Source: an uncultured Thermoanaerobaculia bacterium (GTDB lineage Bacteria > Acidobacteriota > Thermoanaerobaculia > Multivoradales > Multivoraceae). From it: a stretch of 64,000 bases of DNA. The position numbers and the translations under genes are program-made. Every line of letters begins with the position of its first letter. Positions within the stretch are counted from its first letter, which is position 1. Shown here one piece after another: positions 35,482-44,809 of the stretch. The stretch spans positions 1,074,527-1,138,526 of the forward strand of contig OX638294.1 in assembly GCA_951812325.1 (NCBI GenBank), read 5' to 3'. A model generated the notes under the pieces. The model had not been told where the DNA came from and made no database searches. It saw nothing but the letters and a program-made list of their open reading frames with translations.

Positions 35482-36153
35482 TCAGCGCCCGGAGAATCTG
35501 ACAGCTGCCCAGACCGTCAACATCACGATACGGAAGTCTAGCAGCAGGCTCTGGTGCCTGATGTAGTGGAGGTCGTAGTCCAGCTTCAGGGCCGCGCCGC
35601 TCACCGAGCTGCCGTAAGGGCAATTGACCTGAGCCCAGCCGGTCAGCCCCGGGCGCACCTGGAACCGCTTTCGGTAGAGCGGAATCCGGCGCTCGAGATC
35701 GACGACGAATTCGGGGCGCTCCGGCCGCGGCCCGATCAGGCTCATCTCGCCTCTCAACACGTTCCAGAACTGCGGCGCCTCGTCCAGGTGGCAGGCCCTG
35801 AGGAACCGGCCGACGCCGGTCACCCGTTCATCATCGACAGCCGCCCACCGCGGCCCGTCACGCTCGGCATCGACCACCATCGTCCGGAACTTCAGGAGAC
35901 GAAACGTACGGCCCCTGAGTCCGACCCGCCGTTGCCAGAAGAAGATCGGACCCGCGTCGTCCAGTCGGATCGCCAGTCCAACCACCGGCAGGATCAGGAG
36001 CAGCAGGATGCAACCGAGGCATCCAGCCACGAAATCGACCGCTCGCCTCACCCTCTGCGAGCGCGCCCCCGGAGCGGGCCCCGACGGCAAGCCCGGACTC
36101 CCGTCATCCTGAGCGGCAGCTGGTTCGTGCATCGGACTCGATAGACGCGACAT
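35482..36153 (-). CDS. Undecaprenyl-phosphate phosphoglycosyltransferase (bacterial sugar transferase)
   Basis: A ~223-residue short-form sugar transferase that starts the repeat unit by attaching sugar-1-phosphate to undecaprenyl phosphate. Start ATG 36153 chosen; an internal ATG at 36132 is possible. One membrane helix (DFVAGCLGCILLLLILPVVG, ~41-60) precedes the catalytic core: FRLLKFRTMVVDAERDGPRW, LRACHLDEAPQFWNVLRGEM, SLIGPRPERPEF, RPGLTGWAQVNCPYG, ALKLDYDLHYIRHQS. The Glu in DEAPQ sits where the family has the catalytic DE pair. It follows the polymerase gene by 113 bp in the same strand. Confidence 0.92.
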   Translation of the reverse strand: MSRLSSPMHEPAAAQDDGSPGLPSGPAPGARSQRVRRAVDFVAGCLGCILLLLILPVVGLAIRLDDAGPIFFWQRRVGLRGRTFRLLKFRTMVVDAERDGPRWAAVDDERVTGVGRFLRACHLDEAPQFWNVLRGEMSLIGPRPERPEFVVDLERRIPLYRKRFQVRPGLTGWAQVNCPYGSSVSGAALKLDYDLHYIRHQSLLLDFRIVMLTVWAAVRFSGR

Positions 36154-36266
36154 GGCCCGGAGCGGGTTGGAACTCGTGCAGCACCCCGTACAGTGCCTTG
36201 CAGGGAATGCAGACACTACATTGTCGGCCGAGAGGCCCCGGATGTCGTCCTGCGGCGCGCGGCACG

Positions 36267-37658
36267 TCAGCCGGGGGCTGCTGTTCGGCCGCCACCGGGT
36301 CGGGGCGCGGCGGTACGACCGCCGGGAGACGCCGGCGCCGTCTTGCCGTCTCGAAAGGTCCTCGTGGATCCATCGAAAAACGCCGCTCCGACACGCAACG
36401 CGATCAACGGCACGATGTACCACGACATGCGCATGAACAGCGCCAACGAATCGCCGCGCGTGGCGACGAGGAGCACCACGATCATCCACGCCGACCAGAG
36501 CAGCATCACCGGACTGCACGCCGTATAGACCTTGTACGAGAGATAGCGCACCAGCACGCCCAGGAACAGGAAGAAGAAGGCGCCGGCCCGCCCGAAGTTC
36601 ATGTAGGCCTCGGCGAGGATGCTGAAGTCGAAGCTCGTCACGCCGAGCCGGTGGGTGTTCGTCATGATCTCGTACCAGGGCTTCGGTTGCGGCAGTAGCG
36701 GCTCATGGTTCGGCAACGTCCGCGACAGCACGCTGTCCAGGTAGGTTCCGCCGCCGAACAGGCCGGTTTCCTCGACGAAGGCGATCGTGTTCGACAACAC
36801 GACCTGGCCTTCGCTGATCATGACCACATAGGAGAAGATCCCATCCATGAAGGTCAGTCCGCCCGCTACCGCCAGTTGCCGTATCGATTCCAGGTCGATG
36901 CCGGTCAGCCCGGTGGCGATCCGGCGCAGAAGCGCGCCGCCGTTGACGAGCGCCACGACCAGCACGGCGCCGGCGACGTGACGCACCCCGAACTGGCGGT
37001 AGCGGAAATGCCAGACGATGCCGATGGTCACCAGCACGCTGAGCGCCATCAGGCGCCCCAGCAGGGCCAGGTTGTACAGCACGACGCCCGCCACCAGAGC
37101 GCCGGCCGCGAACCGCCGGAAACGGCGCCCGGAGCTTGCATCGAACCAGGCGGATACGAACACCGCCGGCACGACGAGGAAGAGAACAGGATAAAGGGAG
37201 ATCAACAGCTCGTAGATGCCCGGCCGATAGAAGTTGAACACGATCGCCGGCAACGTGAACCGGCCCAGCAGGGCCATGCCGACGAACAGCATTCCGAGGA
37301 CAACCGCGCACGCCGTCGCGGCCCAGAAGAACCCGGTGCGCTCGAACATGCGCGCCGGCCGCACCGCGATGTAGCGCTCCTTGTCGCGGTGCAGCGGCCA
37401 CCACGGGAGGAGGTAGCCGACCACCAGAGCGCCGTAGCACAGGACGTTGTAGATGGTCAGCGTTTTCCAGGTCAGCAGGTTGAACCCGTTGGGGTGGACT
37501 CCCAGGTAGCGCAGCGTCGGGTCCACAAAGCAGTGGACGCCGTAGAACCCCAGCAGCAGGGCCCCGGGGGTGATCAGGGTCTTCTCCCGCCAACGCACCG
37601 CCAGCATGGCGAGCACCGCCAGCAGCGCCCCGACGATCAGGTAGACAGCCGGAGTCAC
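36267..37658 (-). CDS. Oligosaccharide repeat-unit polymerase (Wzy-like membrane protein)
   Basis: A 463-residue integral membrane protein with about 11 hydrophobic helices (VYLIVGALLAVLAMLAV, LCYGALVVGYLLPWW, FFWAATACAVVLGMLFVGMA, LLISLYPVLFLVVPAVFVSA, HVAGAVLVVALVNGG). Between later helices is a large loop (FVEETGLFGGGTYLDSVLSR, LPQPKPWYEIMTNTHRLGVT) as in Wzy-type polymerases and O-antigen ligases. Identity is inferred from topology plus position between the chain-length regulator and the initiating transferase. The C-terminus is a soluble Gly/Arg-rich tail. Such proteins join repeat units at the periplasmic face. Confidence 0.75.
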   Translation of the reverse strand: MTPAVYLIVGALLAVLAMLAVRWREKTLITPGALLLGFYGVHCFVDPTLRYLGVHPNGFNLLTWKTLTIYNVLCYGALVVGYLLPWWPLHRDKERYIAVRPARMFERTGFFWAATACAVVLGMLFVGMALLGRFTLPAIVFNFYRPGIYELLISLYPVLFLVVPAVFVSAWFDASSGRRFRRFAAGALVAGVVLYNLALLGRLMALSVLVTIGIVWHFRYRQFGVRHVAGAVLVVALVNGGALLRRIATGLTGIDLESIRQLAVAGGLTFMDGIFSYVVMISEGQVVLSNTIAFVEETGLFGGGTYLDSVLSRTLPNHEPLLPQPKPWYEIMTNTHRLGVTSFDFSILAEAYMNFGRAGAFFFLFLGVLVRYLSYKVYTACSPVMLLWSAWMIVVLLVATRGDSLALFMRMSWYIVPLIALRVGAAFFDGSTRTFRDGKTAPASPGGRTAAPRPGGGRTAAPG

Positions 37659-37753
37659 CGGACCCGGATCGTACCGGTCGCCGTCCGCGCCGGGCTCGCC
37701 CGGCGCGCAGCTTCAACCAATCCGGCGCCGCGGGCGCCCGCATCGTCCCGCGA

Positions 37754-37777
37754 CGCGGACTTCTGCCACGGGCTGCC
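37754..37777 (+). repeat. Copy of the GACTTCTGCCACGGGCTG intergenic repeat
   Basis: GCGGACTTCTGCCACGGGCT is centred in the 238-bp gap between the chain-length regulator and the polymerase genes; this is the cleanest copy of the motif in the window. Confidence 0.75.
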
Positions 37778-37896
37778 AACCGGAACCACAGGGACCGGGC
37801 GGGTCTCCGGGCAGTCCTTCGTCATTCTCTCGAAGGTCTCACGTTGCGGGCCCGGGGAGCGGATGAGAAGAGTCATGCTGCTCTTGCCGCGCGCTG

Positions 37897-39318
37897 CTAG
37901 AGCCGCTGTCCGAAGAACGGACGCACGCTCAGGAAGTTCGCCGCCAGCGCGAAGAGCACCGACCCCAACAGTCCCGGAACGGCGCCTTTGGCTGCACCTG
38001 TCCCGACGCGAAGGACCCCGATCTCGCGCTCCGGCGGGATCGCCGGCGAGGCGAGGCGGACCTCTTCCGTGAAGATGAGGTGCGCCAGACGCAGTTCCGT
38101 ATCGGCCTCGCGCATGGCGGCCACGACGTTGCGCCGAAGGTCGCGCTCCGTCTCGAGTTGCCGAAGGGTCGCCTCCACCGCACTCCACCTGGCCCAAAGC
38201 ACCTGCAGGTTCCGCTCCAGTCCGCTCATCGGCGGGCCAGGCACTGCCGACTCACTCGGTTCTTCCTCGACTTTGGAGCCGGGGCGGTCGCCGGAGAGAG
38301 CCGGCGCGTCGAGTTGACGGAGCCGCTCCCGGAGCATCTCGATCAGCGTTTCCACGTCGGCGACCTGGCCGGCCACATCCGTTTCCGCTCCGGGCGCAAT
38401 TTCGATGCTCAGGCTCTCGTGGCCCGGACGACTTGGAGCGATCGAGAATTCTTCCGTTGACCGGGGCTCGCTCCAGGCGGAGGATGAGAAGACCTGGGAC
38501 TTGAGAAGCATGATCGCCATGGCGTTCGAGGCGCCGGCGGCTTCGCCCCCTCCCTTGATCTGAGCAAGCAGACTCTGCGCGTCGACCAGCAGCAGGCGAT
38601 ACACTTGGCGGATTCGGAGGTTCCGCTGCAGCTCCAGAATCCGTTGGCGCAGCCACTCCTCTTCGCTGGCGGCGATGAACGATTCCAGATTCCGTTGCGC
38701 ATTCGCGTAGGTTTCCTGCGCCTGGGCCAGATTGGCGGCCATCGCGGTCCCTCCGGTGGGTATCAGGGCGTACAGGCTGTTCACCTCGCGCACATAGGCC
38801 TCCGCCCAGGCGTTGGCGACATCCGCCGCCTTCTCCGGCGTGTCGGCGGTGTACTGGATGGAGATCAGATTGCGCTGCTGGATCGCCAGGGCTATTGGCG
38901 CGGAGATCGATTCGAGGAGCTTCCGGAGATCGCGCTCGTCCTCGGTGAGTCGGTCGCCCACGGCTTCAACCACCGCCCGCGCCACGGAGGTGTGGTGGAC
39001 GAGCCCCAGGAGCGCCATCCGCTGCGGCACGGGCACATCCCTCACATCCCTTCGCACCAGATCCGCAACAACCTGGCCCTCCCGGTCCACATCGAAGGAG
39101 TCGGCCCCGCTTCGAACGATGGCCACGGTCGCCGTGGCTTCGTATTCCGGCTTCAGAATGAGCGCGAGCAGGGCGCCCAGGAGTGCCGCCACGCCGGTGG
39201 CCAGGAGAATCTCGCGCCGCCACACCCTCAGAGCGCGAACATGGTCTTGAAGGAGCACCTCGCCCGGCGGGTCGTCGCTCGGGGGGACGGCAGACGAATC
39301 TTGAGGTTCCGCCGCCAC
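37897..39318 (-). CDS. Chain-length determinant protein (Wzz/PCP type)
   Basis: A 473-residue polysaccharide co-polymerase. Two membrane helices bracket a large periplasmic region: REILLATGVAALLGALLALI (~34-54) and LLGSVLFALAANFLSVRPFF (~450-470). The N-terminal Wzz segment LKPEYEATATVAIV and the long coiled-coil helices (LAQAQETYANAQRNLESFIA, WSAVEATLRQLETERDLRRN) are typical. No C-terminal tyrosine kinase domain is fused. It regulates chain length of the polymer and is encoded upstream of the Wzy-like protein on the same strand. Confidence 0.88.
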   Translation of the reverse strand: MAAEPQDSSAVPPSDDPPGEVLLQDHVRALRVWRREILLATGVAALLGALLALILKPEYEATATVAIVRSGADSFDVDREGQVVADLVRRDVRDVPVPQRMALLGLVHHTSVARAVVEAVGDRLTEDERDLRKLLESISAPIALAIQQRNLISIQYTADTPEKAADVANAWAEAYVREVNSLYALIPTGGTAMAANLAQAQETYANAQRNLESFIAASEEEWLRQRILELQRNLRIRQVYRLLLVDAQSLLAQIKGGGEAAGASNAMAIMLLKSQVFSSSAWSEPRSTEEFSIAPSRPGHESLSIEIAPGAETDVAGQVADVETLIEMLRERLRQLDAPALSGDRPGSKVEEEPSESAVPGPPMSGLERNLQVLWARWSAVEATLRQLETERDLRRNVVAAMREADTELRLAHLIFTEEVRLASPAIPPEREIGVLRVGTGAAKGAVPGLLGSVLFALAANFLSVRPFFGQRL

Positions 39319-39382
39319 GAAAGAACCCTATTGGACCAGCCGCCGCTCCGTCAAGACAGGGTCGGACGCACCGCAGGGCCGT

Positions 39383-40252
39383 TTATCGCCGGGTGTTTGG
39401 GTCCTCCACCCAGGACCGGTCGGGTTCGTAGCCCAGGTCGATCAGCGTCCGGCCGGCGTGGTGGTCGAACACCTCCCGCGCCTCCCTGGTGAACTTGTTC
39501 TTCCAATCGCCCACGATCCCCTTGCGGACGAAGTCGCGCACGTCCTCTTCGCCCCGCTTGCGGCCGGTGAGCTTCTCGAACGAGAACCGCTCGATGCAGG
39601 CATCCAGCCGGGCGCCGTCGACGGGCGCTCCGGGCTCGGAAACCAACGCGCGGCGCCCGATCGTGCGCCCCTCCCGGCGCGCAACGCGGGCCGTCCGGTC
39701 AAGGATTCTCGTCATCTCGCGCTTCGGATCCGCCGTCATCGCCTCGTAGCTGGTCGTCACGCAGTCGGTCCGACGCCGCCACGCGTCGGCGAAGCTCGCC
39801 CAGGTCATGCCGCGCACCGGCCCGCTGGTGAAGCAGTACTCGATGAACCGCGGCAGGTAGCGCTGCACGTCGTGCACGTCGTCTATTCCGAGGCGCCGCC
39901 GGTGCATCTGCGTCCAGGAGCTGCGCGTCGTCGGTGTCTCCAGCAGCGCGTAGTAGTAGTAGGAGACGGTCACGTCGCGACCGTCGCGCCAGACGACGAC
40001 GGTGTCGTTGGCGCCGGAGGCGTCCATGAAGTGGCCCTGGACGACGCATCGCCGGCGCGGCGGCAGCCGGTTGCGCGGATGCGGGATGTCGAGGTAAGCA
40101 GCCAGCATCTGGCTGACCCAGGTGCCTCCCGACTTGGGGTATTCGGTCACCACGATCTTCGAGTCGCCGAATCCGGGCGCGCCGCGCACCATGCCGCGCC
40201 GGATCAGACCGTTAAGCGCGAACCACCAGCGGGCGTTGATCTGCTCCACCAT
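39383..40252 (-). CDS. Sulfotransferase
   Basis: A 289-residue PAPS-dependent sulfotransferase. The 5'-phosphosulfate loop TEYPKSGGTWVSQML is at ~36-50; VVVWRDGRDVTVSYYYYAL carries the 3'-phosphate site; DCVTTSYEAMTADPKREMTR and the C-terminal RKGIVGDWKNKFT loop complete the Sulfotransfer_1 signature. No signal peptide. Its place in the exopolysaccharide locus suggests that it sulfates a sugar of the polymer or of a lipid intermediate (inference); sulfated polysaccharides are common in marine bacteria. Transcribed divergently from the GT2 gene with a 155-bp shared promoter region. Confidence 0.92.
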   Translation of the reverse strand: MVEQINARWWFALNGLIRRGMVRGAPGFGDSKIVVTEYPKSGGTWVSQMLAAYLDIPHPRNRLPPRRRCVVQGHFMDASGANDTVVVWRDGRDVTVSYYYYALLETPTTRSSWTQMHRRRLGIDDVHDVQRYLPRFIEYCFTSGPVRGMTWASFADAWRRRTDCVTTSYEAMTADPKREMTRILDRTARVARREGRTIGRRALVSEPGAPVDGARLDACIERFSFEKLTGRKRGEEDVRDFVRKGIVGDWKNKFTREAREVFDHHAGRTLIDLGYEPDRSWVEDPNTRR

Positions 40253-40407
40253 GACAGGGCGTTCGCCTCCAGTCTGTTGAGCGTAGCGTCTGCCGGCGGG
40301 TCTCCCGGACCCGGACCGCTTCCGGCGCGGCGCAAACTGCTGCCGCGGCCTGCCGGCTGACGGGAGCCTCCGACCCGCCTGCTCTCGGGTAGAGTCCTGG
40401 ACACGTC

Positions 40408-41193
40408 GTGAAGATCTCCATCGTCACACCGGTCCTGAACGACACCCGCGTCGCCCGCGCGCTCGACTCCGTCCTGGCGCAGCGGCATCGGCACACCCTC
40501 GAGCTGATCGTGGTGGACGGAGGCTCCACGGACGGCACGCCGGCGATCCTGGACCGGTACCGGAACCGCATCGCGGCCCTGATCAGCGAACCGGACGACG
40601 GCATCTTCGACGGCATGAACAAGGGCATCCGCCGGGCGACGGGCGACGTCGTCGGCATCCTGTGCGCCGACGACCGGTACAGCGACCAGTTCGTGTTCCG
40701 CGACGTGCTGCGCGCGTTCGAGGACGCCGCGGTCGAGGCCTGCTACGGCGACCAGACGTACGTCAACGAGCAGGGCCGCACCGTCCGCCACTGGAGAGCC
40801 GGCGCCCCTTCGCGGGCCGCCTGGCACGCCGGCTGGATGCCTCCGCACCCGACCTTCTTCGTCCGTCGGCGCACCTACCAAGAGTACGGCGGCTTCGACA
40901 CGCGGTTCCCCATCGCCGCCGACTACGAGCTGATGCTGCGGCTCTTGTTCAGGCACCGCATTCGCACGGTGCACCTGGATCGGGTGCTGGTGCACATGGC
41001 GCCCGGCGGCACCTCCACCGCCTCCGCCGCGGCGATTCTGCAGGGGAACCGCGAGGCGTTCCTGGCCTGGCGGAGCAACGGCCTGCGGGGCGGCTGGTTC
41101 GTCCCGGTGCTGAAACCGGCTCGCAAGCTCCTGCAGCTTGCACGTCCTCGTCTGCTGCCTTCCGTATCGGCCGAACTCCCGCACACGACATGA
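40408..41193 (+). CDS. Family 2 (GT-A) glycosyltransferase
   Basis: A 261-residue inverting glycosyltransferase. Start is GTG. KISIVTPVLNDTRVARALDS and LELIVVDGGSTDGTPAIL give the nucleotide-binding site; GIFDGMNKGIRRATGDVVGI and LCADDRY contain the metal-binding D-x-D-like acids; HPTFFVRRRTYQEYGGFD and FPIAADYELMLRLL form the acceptor/catalytic region. This is the WcaA-like subfamily acting on lipid-linked sugars. The last gene of the polysaccharide locus on this side, it overlaps the DUF1684 gene by four bases. Confidence 0.92.
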   Translation: MKISIVTPVLNDTRVARALDSVLAQRHRHTLELIVVDGGSTDGTPAILDRYRNRIAALISEPDDGIFDGMNKGIRRATGDVVGILCADDRYSDQFVFRDVLRAFEDAAVEACYGDQTYVNEQGRTVRHWRAGAPSRAAWHAGWMPPHPTFFVRRRTYQEYGGFDTRFPIAADYELMLRLLFRHRIRTVHLDRVLVHMAPGGTSTASAAAILQGNREAFLAWRSNGLRGGWFVPVLKPARKLLQLARPRLLPSVSAELPHTT

Positions 41194-42098
41194 TCTCGGC
41201 GCACCAACTCCTCGGATCGGCGTTCGCCCTCGCAACGACCCTCGCTCCGGGGGCCGCAGGCCAGACGCCCGAGACCGCCCCGTACGAGAAGATCGTCGAG
41301 GAGTGGCGCGCCGAGCGGCTGGCGAGTCTCAAGGGTCCCGACGGCTGGCTGAATCTGGTCGGCCTGCACTGGCTGAAGGAGGGTGAGAACAGCTTCGGCG
41401 CCGGCGCCGGCAACGACCTCGTGGCGCCCGAGGGGTCGGCGCCGGCAAAGCTGGGCGACTTCGTGGTGGAGAACGGTCAGGTCACGTTCCGGGCCGAACC
41501 CGGCGTCGAGGTGTTCGACGGCGAATCAGCCTTCACCGGGATGCTCCTGACGGACGATCAGGAGAACGGCCCCACCCTCCTCACCCACGGCTCGCTGGCC
41601 TGGACCGTGATTCGGCGGATGGACCGGCTGGGCGTGCGGCTGCGCCACTACGACCACCCCGCGGTCACGGCCTTCGCCGGGATCGAGTCCTATCCGACCG
41701 ATCCGGATTGGCGCCTGGAAGCGCGCTTCGAGGCCTATCCCGAGCCCCGGACGATCCGCGTCGCCACCGTCGTCGAGGGCCTCGGCTGGGAACCGACCGT
41801 GCCCGGCATCCTGGAGTTTGAGGCCGAAGGGCAGTCCCTGTCGCTGGAGGCCTACCGATCGGACGGCGAGTTCTTCATCGTCTTCGCCGACCACACGACC
41901 GGCGACACGACCTATCCCGCCGGCCGCTACCTGGCAGTTCCTCTGCCCGGCCCGGACGGCGTCACGGTCCTCGACTTCAACCAGGCCTACAACCCGCCCT
42001 GCGCCTTCAGCGAGTTCGCCACCTGTCCGCTGGCGACACCGCGCAACCGGCTGCCGGTCGCGGTGGAGGCCGGAGAAAAGTACACGGAGCAGCCGTAG
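41190..42098 (+). CDS. DUF1684 family exported protein
   Basis: A 302-residue protein with a signal peptide (ISAHQLLGSAFALATTLAPG, cleavage after AAG). The DUF1684 pattern is full length: VEEWRAERLASLKGPDGWLN, LVGLHWLKEGENSFG, DWRLEARFEAYPEPRTI and the terminal FNQAYNPPCAFSEFATCPLA then PRNRLPVAVEAGEKY. Molecular function of the family is unknown. The start overlaps the GT2 stop by ATGA, an odd coupling. A second DUF1684 gene survives as a C-terminal relic at 57825-58008, also next to acyl-CoA dehydrogenase sequence. Confidence 0.9.
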   Translation: MISAHQLLGSAFALATTLAPGAAGQTPETAPYEKIVEEWRAERLASLKGPDGWLNLVGLHWLKEGENSFGAGAGNDLVAPEGSAPAKLGDFVVENGQVTFRAEPGVEVFDGESAFTGMLLTDDQENGPTLLTHGSLAWTVIRRMDRLGVRLRHYDHPAVTAFAGIESYPTDPDWRLEARFEAYPEPRTIRVATVVEGLGWEPTVPGILEFEAEGQSLSLEAYRSDGEFFIVFADHTTGDTTYPAGRYLAVPLPGPDGVTVLDFNQAYNPPCAFSEFATCPLATPRNRLPVAVEAGEKYTEQP

Positions 42099-42103
42099 AG
42101 CGC

Positions 42104-42340
42104 TGTAGCCGATCGCGCCGTGGAGTTGATGCGCGATACGAGTCACCTAATGGCAGGCCTCGCTGGCTTGGGCCTTGGCGCAGGCGGCCATGACGGCAAC
42201 CAGTTGCTGGACGGTCCGAAAGCGGGCCAGCGGACGCCCGAACTGGACCCGGGCCTGCACGTGTTCGATCGTCAGGTCGAGGATGCGCTCCATCGCGCCG
42301 GCGATCATCGCGCTGCGCGCCCCGGCCATCAGGACCGCGG
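42104..42340 (-). pseudogene. Fragment of an acyl-CoA dehydrogenase gene
   Basis: Minus-strand sequence matches the C-terminal half of the acyl-CoA dehydrogenase at 58323-59330 (GAMERILDLTIEHVQARVQF, GRPLARFRTVQQLVAVMA, TRIAHQLHGAIGYS), with an internal deletion of about 35 codons after VMA and a stop at ~42147. It starts 6 bp after the DUF1684 stop, and the rest of the gap to 42482 has no gene. Clearly dead. Confidence 0.9.
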
Positions 42341-42482
42341 CCGAGGGCCCCGGGGCCGAGCTGCGCGAGCGCTCCGGTCCGCGCACATGGCGGCCTGGCC
42401 GTTCGCCTGGCCGCCTTCGGCGCCGGCGGCGCCGCCCGCTGGCCTCGTTGACCGGGCGCCGAGGCAGTAGGATGCCCCGCCT

Positions 42483-44141
42483 ATGACCAGAACGAAGAAA
42501 CGGAGGCGCTGGGTCGCCTTTCTCAAGTGGACCGGCATCAGCCTGGCCGGCCTTGCCGGCCTCGCGCTGGCGCTCAACCTGACCACCGGAATGCACGTTG
42601 AGATCACGGGCAACTTGAGGCCCCAGGTGGACTTCCACCACGAAGAGCGCCACTACCGGAGCATTGAAGACCACCGCGGCCAGAACGCGGATCCCGCTCG
42701 CGTTGCAAGCCCGGAACCGCTCGAGCGCGCCGCCGCGGACGCGGTGAGCGAAACCGTGCCCGAGCACCCGGATCGGGGCTCAACTGCTGCCGTGCCGCAA
42801 GCTGCGCCGACCGAGGGCCCCTCGGCCGACGCGGAAGTCGACGCCGGCGAGTTCGACCGCCAGGAACTCTCCGAGGCCGCGGCGCACCGGGTGTCGCCGC
42901 TGACTCCGACCGACGGCGAGGTTCCGGCCAGCGCGGAAGCGGCTCCTGAAGCCGGGCCCGGCGCCGATGCTCCATCGCCGGACTCCTGGCCCTACTACCG
43001 GGGCCTCCACATGGACGGCCGCTACCCCGGGCCGGTCAACACGGCCTGGCCGAGCGAAGGCCCGCCGGAGCTCTGGCGCCTGCCGGTCGGCGGCGGCTAC
43101 GCATCCTTCGTCGTCGGTCACGGCCTCGCCTACACGATCGAACAGCGGCGCGAACAGGAAGTGGTCGCCGCCTATGACCTGCTGACGGGCGTCGAGCGCT
43201 GGACCGTGAGCTGGGACGCCCGCTTCGAGGAGAGCATGGGCGGCGACGGCCCGCGCGCAACGCCGGCCCTTCATGAGGACACGCTGGTGGCCCTCGGCGC
43301 CACGGGCGAACTGCGCGCCCTCGAGGCCCCGACCGGTGACGAGACCTGGCGCGCGAACATTCTCGACGACGCCGGCGCCGCGAACCTGATCTGGGGCATG
43401 GCCGCATCGCCGTCCATCCTGGACGGCCTCGTGCTCACCGCTCCCGGCGGCCCGGACGGCGCCGTGATCGCCTACGAACTGGACACCGGCGCGATTCGCT
43501 GGCGTGCGCTGGACGCCGAGGGCGCCTACACGGCGCCCGCCGTCTACACGCTGGACGGCCTTCCCCAGATCGTCATGATCGGCGCCGATCAGGTCATCTC
43601 GCTGGCAACCGACGGCAGCCGGACCTACTGGAGCCACCCCTGGGCGACGATGAACGGAATCAACGCCGCGCAGCCACTTCAGGTCGCCGAGGACCGGCTC
43701 TTCGTATCGTCCGGTTACGGCCAGGGCGCCGCCGTGCTCGAGATCAACGCGAACGCCGGTGCGGACAGCGCCACCGTCGCGGAACGCTGGTCCAACAACC
43801 GGATGAAGAACACGTTCTCCACCTCGGTGTTCCATGAAGGGTACATCTACGGCCTGGACGAGGGCATCCTCGCCTGCGTCGACCCGGATACCGGCGACCG
43901 CATGTGGAAGGGCGGCCGCTACGGCCACGGCCAGCTCCTGCTGGCCTCCGGCCATCTGCTGATCACGACGGAACGCGGCCAGCTCGTCCTGGTACGCGCA
44001 ACGCCGGAAAGCCACCAGGAGCTGGCCGCCCTGCCCGCCGTCTCGGGACGCACCTGGAACAACCCGGCACTCGCTCAGGGCATCCTGCTCGTCCGCAACG
44101 ACCGCGAAGCCGTCGCCTTCGACCTGCGGCCGCAGACGTAG
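42483..44141 (+). CDS. Membrane-anchored PQQ-binding-like beta-propeller protein
   Basis: A 552-residue protein. The N-terminal RRRWVAFLKWTGISLAGLAG and following hydrophobic stretch anchor it, then HVEITGNLRPQVDFHHEERH and a low-complexity Ala/Glu/Pro linker (~65-165). From ~residue 168 a WD-like PQQ propeller follows: WPYYRGLHMDGRYPG, AYDLLTGVERWTVSWD, GELRALEAPTGDETWRANIL, IAYELDTGAIRWRALDAEGA, EGILACVDPDTGDRMWKGGR. Catalytic PQQ dehydrogenase residues are not obvious, so a structural or binding role is likely. The first ~70 residues are duplicated as a remnant at 60542-60781. Confidence 0.85.
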   Translation: MTRTKKRRRWVAFLKWTGISLAGLAGLALALNLTTGMHVEITGNLRPQVDFHHEERHYRSIEDHRGQNADPARVASPEPLERAAADAVSETVPEHPDRGSTAAVPQAAPTEGPSADAEVDAGEFDRQELSEAAAHRVSPLTPTDGEVPASAEAAPEAGPGADAPSPDSWPYYRGLHMDGRYPGPVNTAWPSEGPPELWRLPVGGGYASFVVGHGLAYTIEQRREQEVVAAYDLLTGVERWTVSWDARFEESMGGDGPRATPALHEDTLVALGATGELRALEAPTGDETWRANILDDAGAANLIWGMAASPSILDGLVLTAPGGPDGAVIAYELDTGAIRWRALDAEGAYTAPAVYTLDGLPQIVMIGADQVISLATDGSRTYWSHPWATMNGINAAQPLQVAEDRLFVSSGYGQGAAVLEINANAGADSATVAERWSNNRMKNTFSTSVFHEGYIYGLDEGILACVDPDTGDRMWKGGRYGHGQLLLASGHLLITTERGQLVLVRATPESHQELAALPAVSGRTWNNPALAQGILLVRNDREAVAFDLRPQT

Positions 44142-44329
44142 CAGCGCCGACGCCGCGTCCCCGGCGGCCGGGTCCGGACGCTGCGAACCTGCGCTCGGCG
44201 ACCGCGGCGGGCACGACCACGACCGATCATGGAATTCCGCCGCCAGGGTGCGCGAGGCAGTCGGTTGGGTGCAGACGGTCCGGTGGGAGCCGGGGCCGCA
44301 CATGGCGTCTGCGACCGGGTCGGGCGGCG

Positions 44330-44809
44330 CTACCCCGGAAGCTCGACGACCAGGTACTCGCCGTCGCGGGTGACCGGATACGTTTCGGCGGTGTACGGAC
44401 CCTTGACCATGCCCGGGGCCGGCGCTTCGGGGTCCCCGATCGGCGGAGAGCCGGCCTCCGCCGCCCCGGCCAGTTCCTCACCGGCCACGGTCTCGACCTC
44501 GTAGCGGCGCACGCGCAGACGCTCGGGCGCGCACCAGGACTGGCCGGTGCGGACGTGGAACTCCCAGCCATGCCAGGGGCAGCAGAGGATCTCCCGGCTC
44601 GGGCGGTACTCGTAGGCGCCGGGCTGCTCGGACCGGATCACGCCCCAGAGCTTGCCCTCGCACAGCTTGCCGCCCTGGTGCGGGCAGCGGTTGCGCAGCG
44701 CGAAGAACTCGCCGTCCAGGTTGAAGACGCCGATAGACCGGCCGGCGACGGTCACGATCTTGCGGCCGCCCGATTCGATCTCGGACGCCTCGGCGACGAC
44801 GTACTTCAT
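44330..44809 (-). CDS. Rieske [2Fe-2S] ferredoxin-like protein
   Basis: A 159-residue Rieske protein. ATG at 44809 chosen; the frame upstream is repeat sequence. Cluster ligands are Cys42 and His44 (RCPHQGG) and Cys77 and His80 (CCPWHGWEF), the standard CxH/CxxH pair. Extra ~50 residues at the C-terminus continue to VTRDGEYLVVELPG. Rieske ferredoxins pass electrons to oxygenases or act as subunits; here the upstream co-oriented genes encode two amidohydrolases, so it may serve an oxidative ring-cleavage or hydroxylation step in the same pathway (inference). Confidence 0.9.
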   Translation of the reverse strand: MKYVVAEASEIESGGRKIVTVAGRSIGVFNLDGEFFALRNRCPHQGGKLCEGKLWGVIRSEQPGAYEYRPSREILCCPWHGWEFHVRTGQSWCAPERLRVRRYEVETVAGEELAGAAEAGSPPIGDPEAPAPGMVKGPYTAETYPVTRDGEYLVVELPG

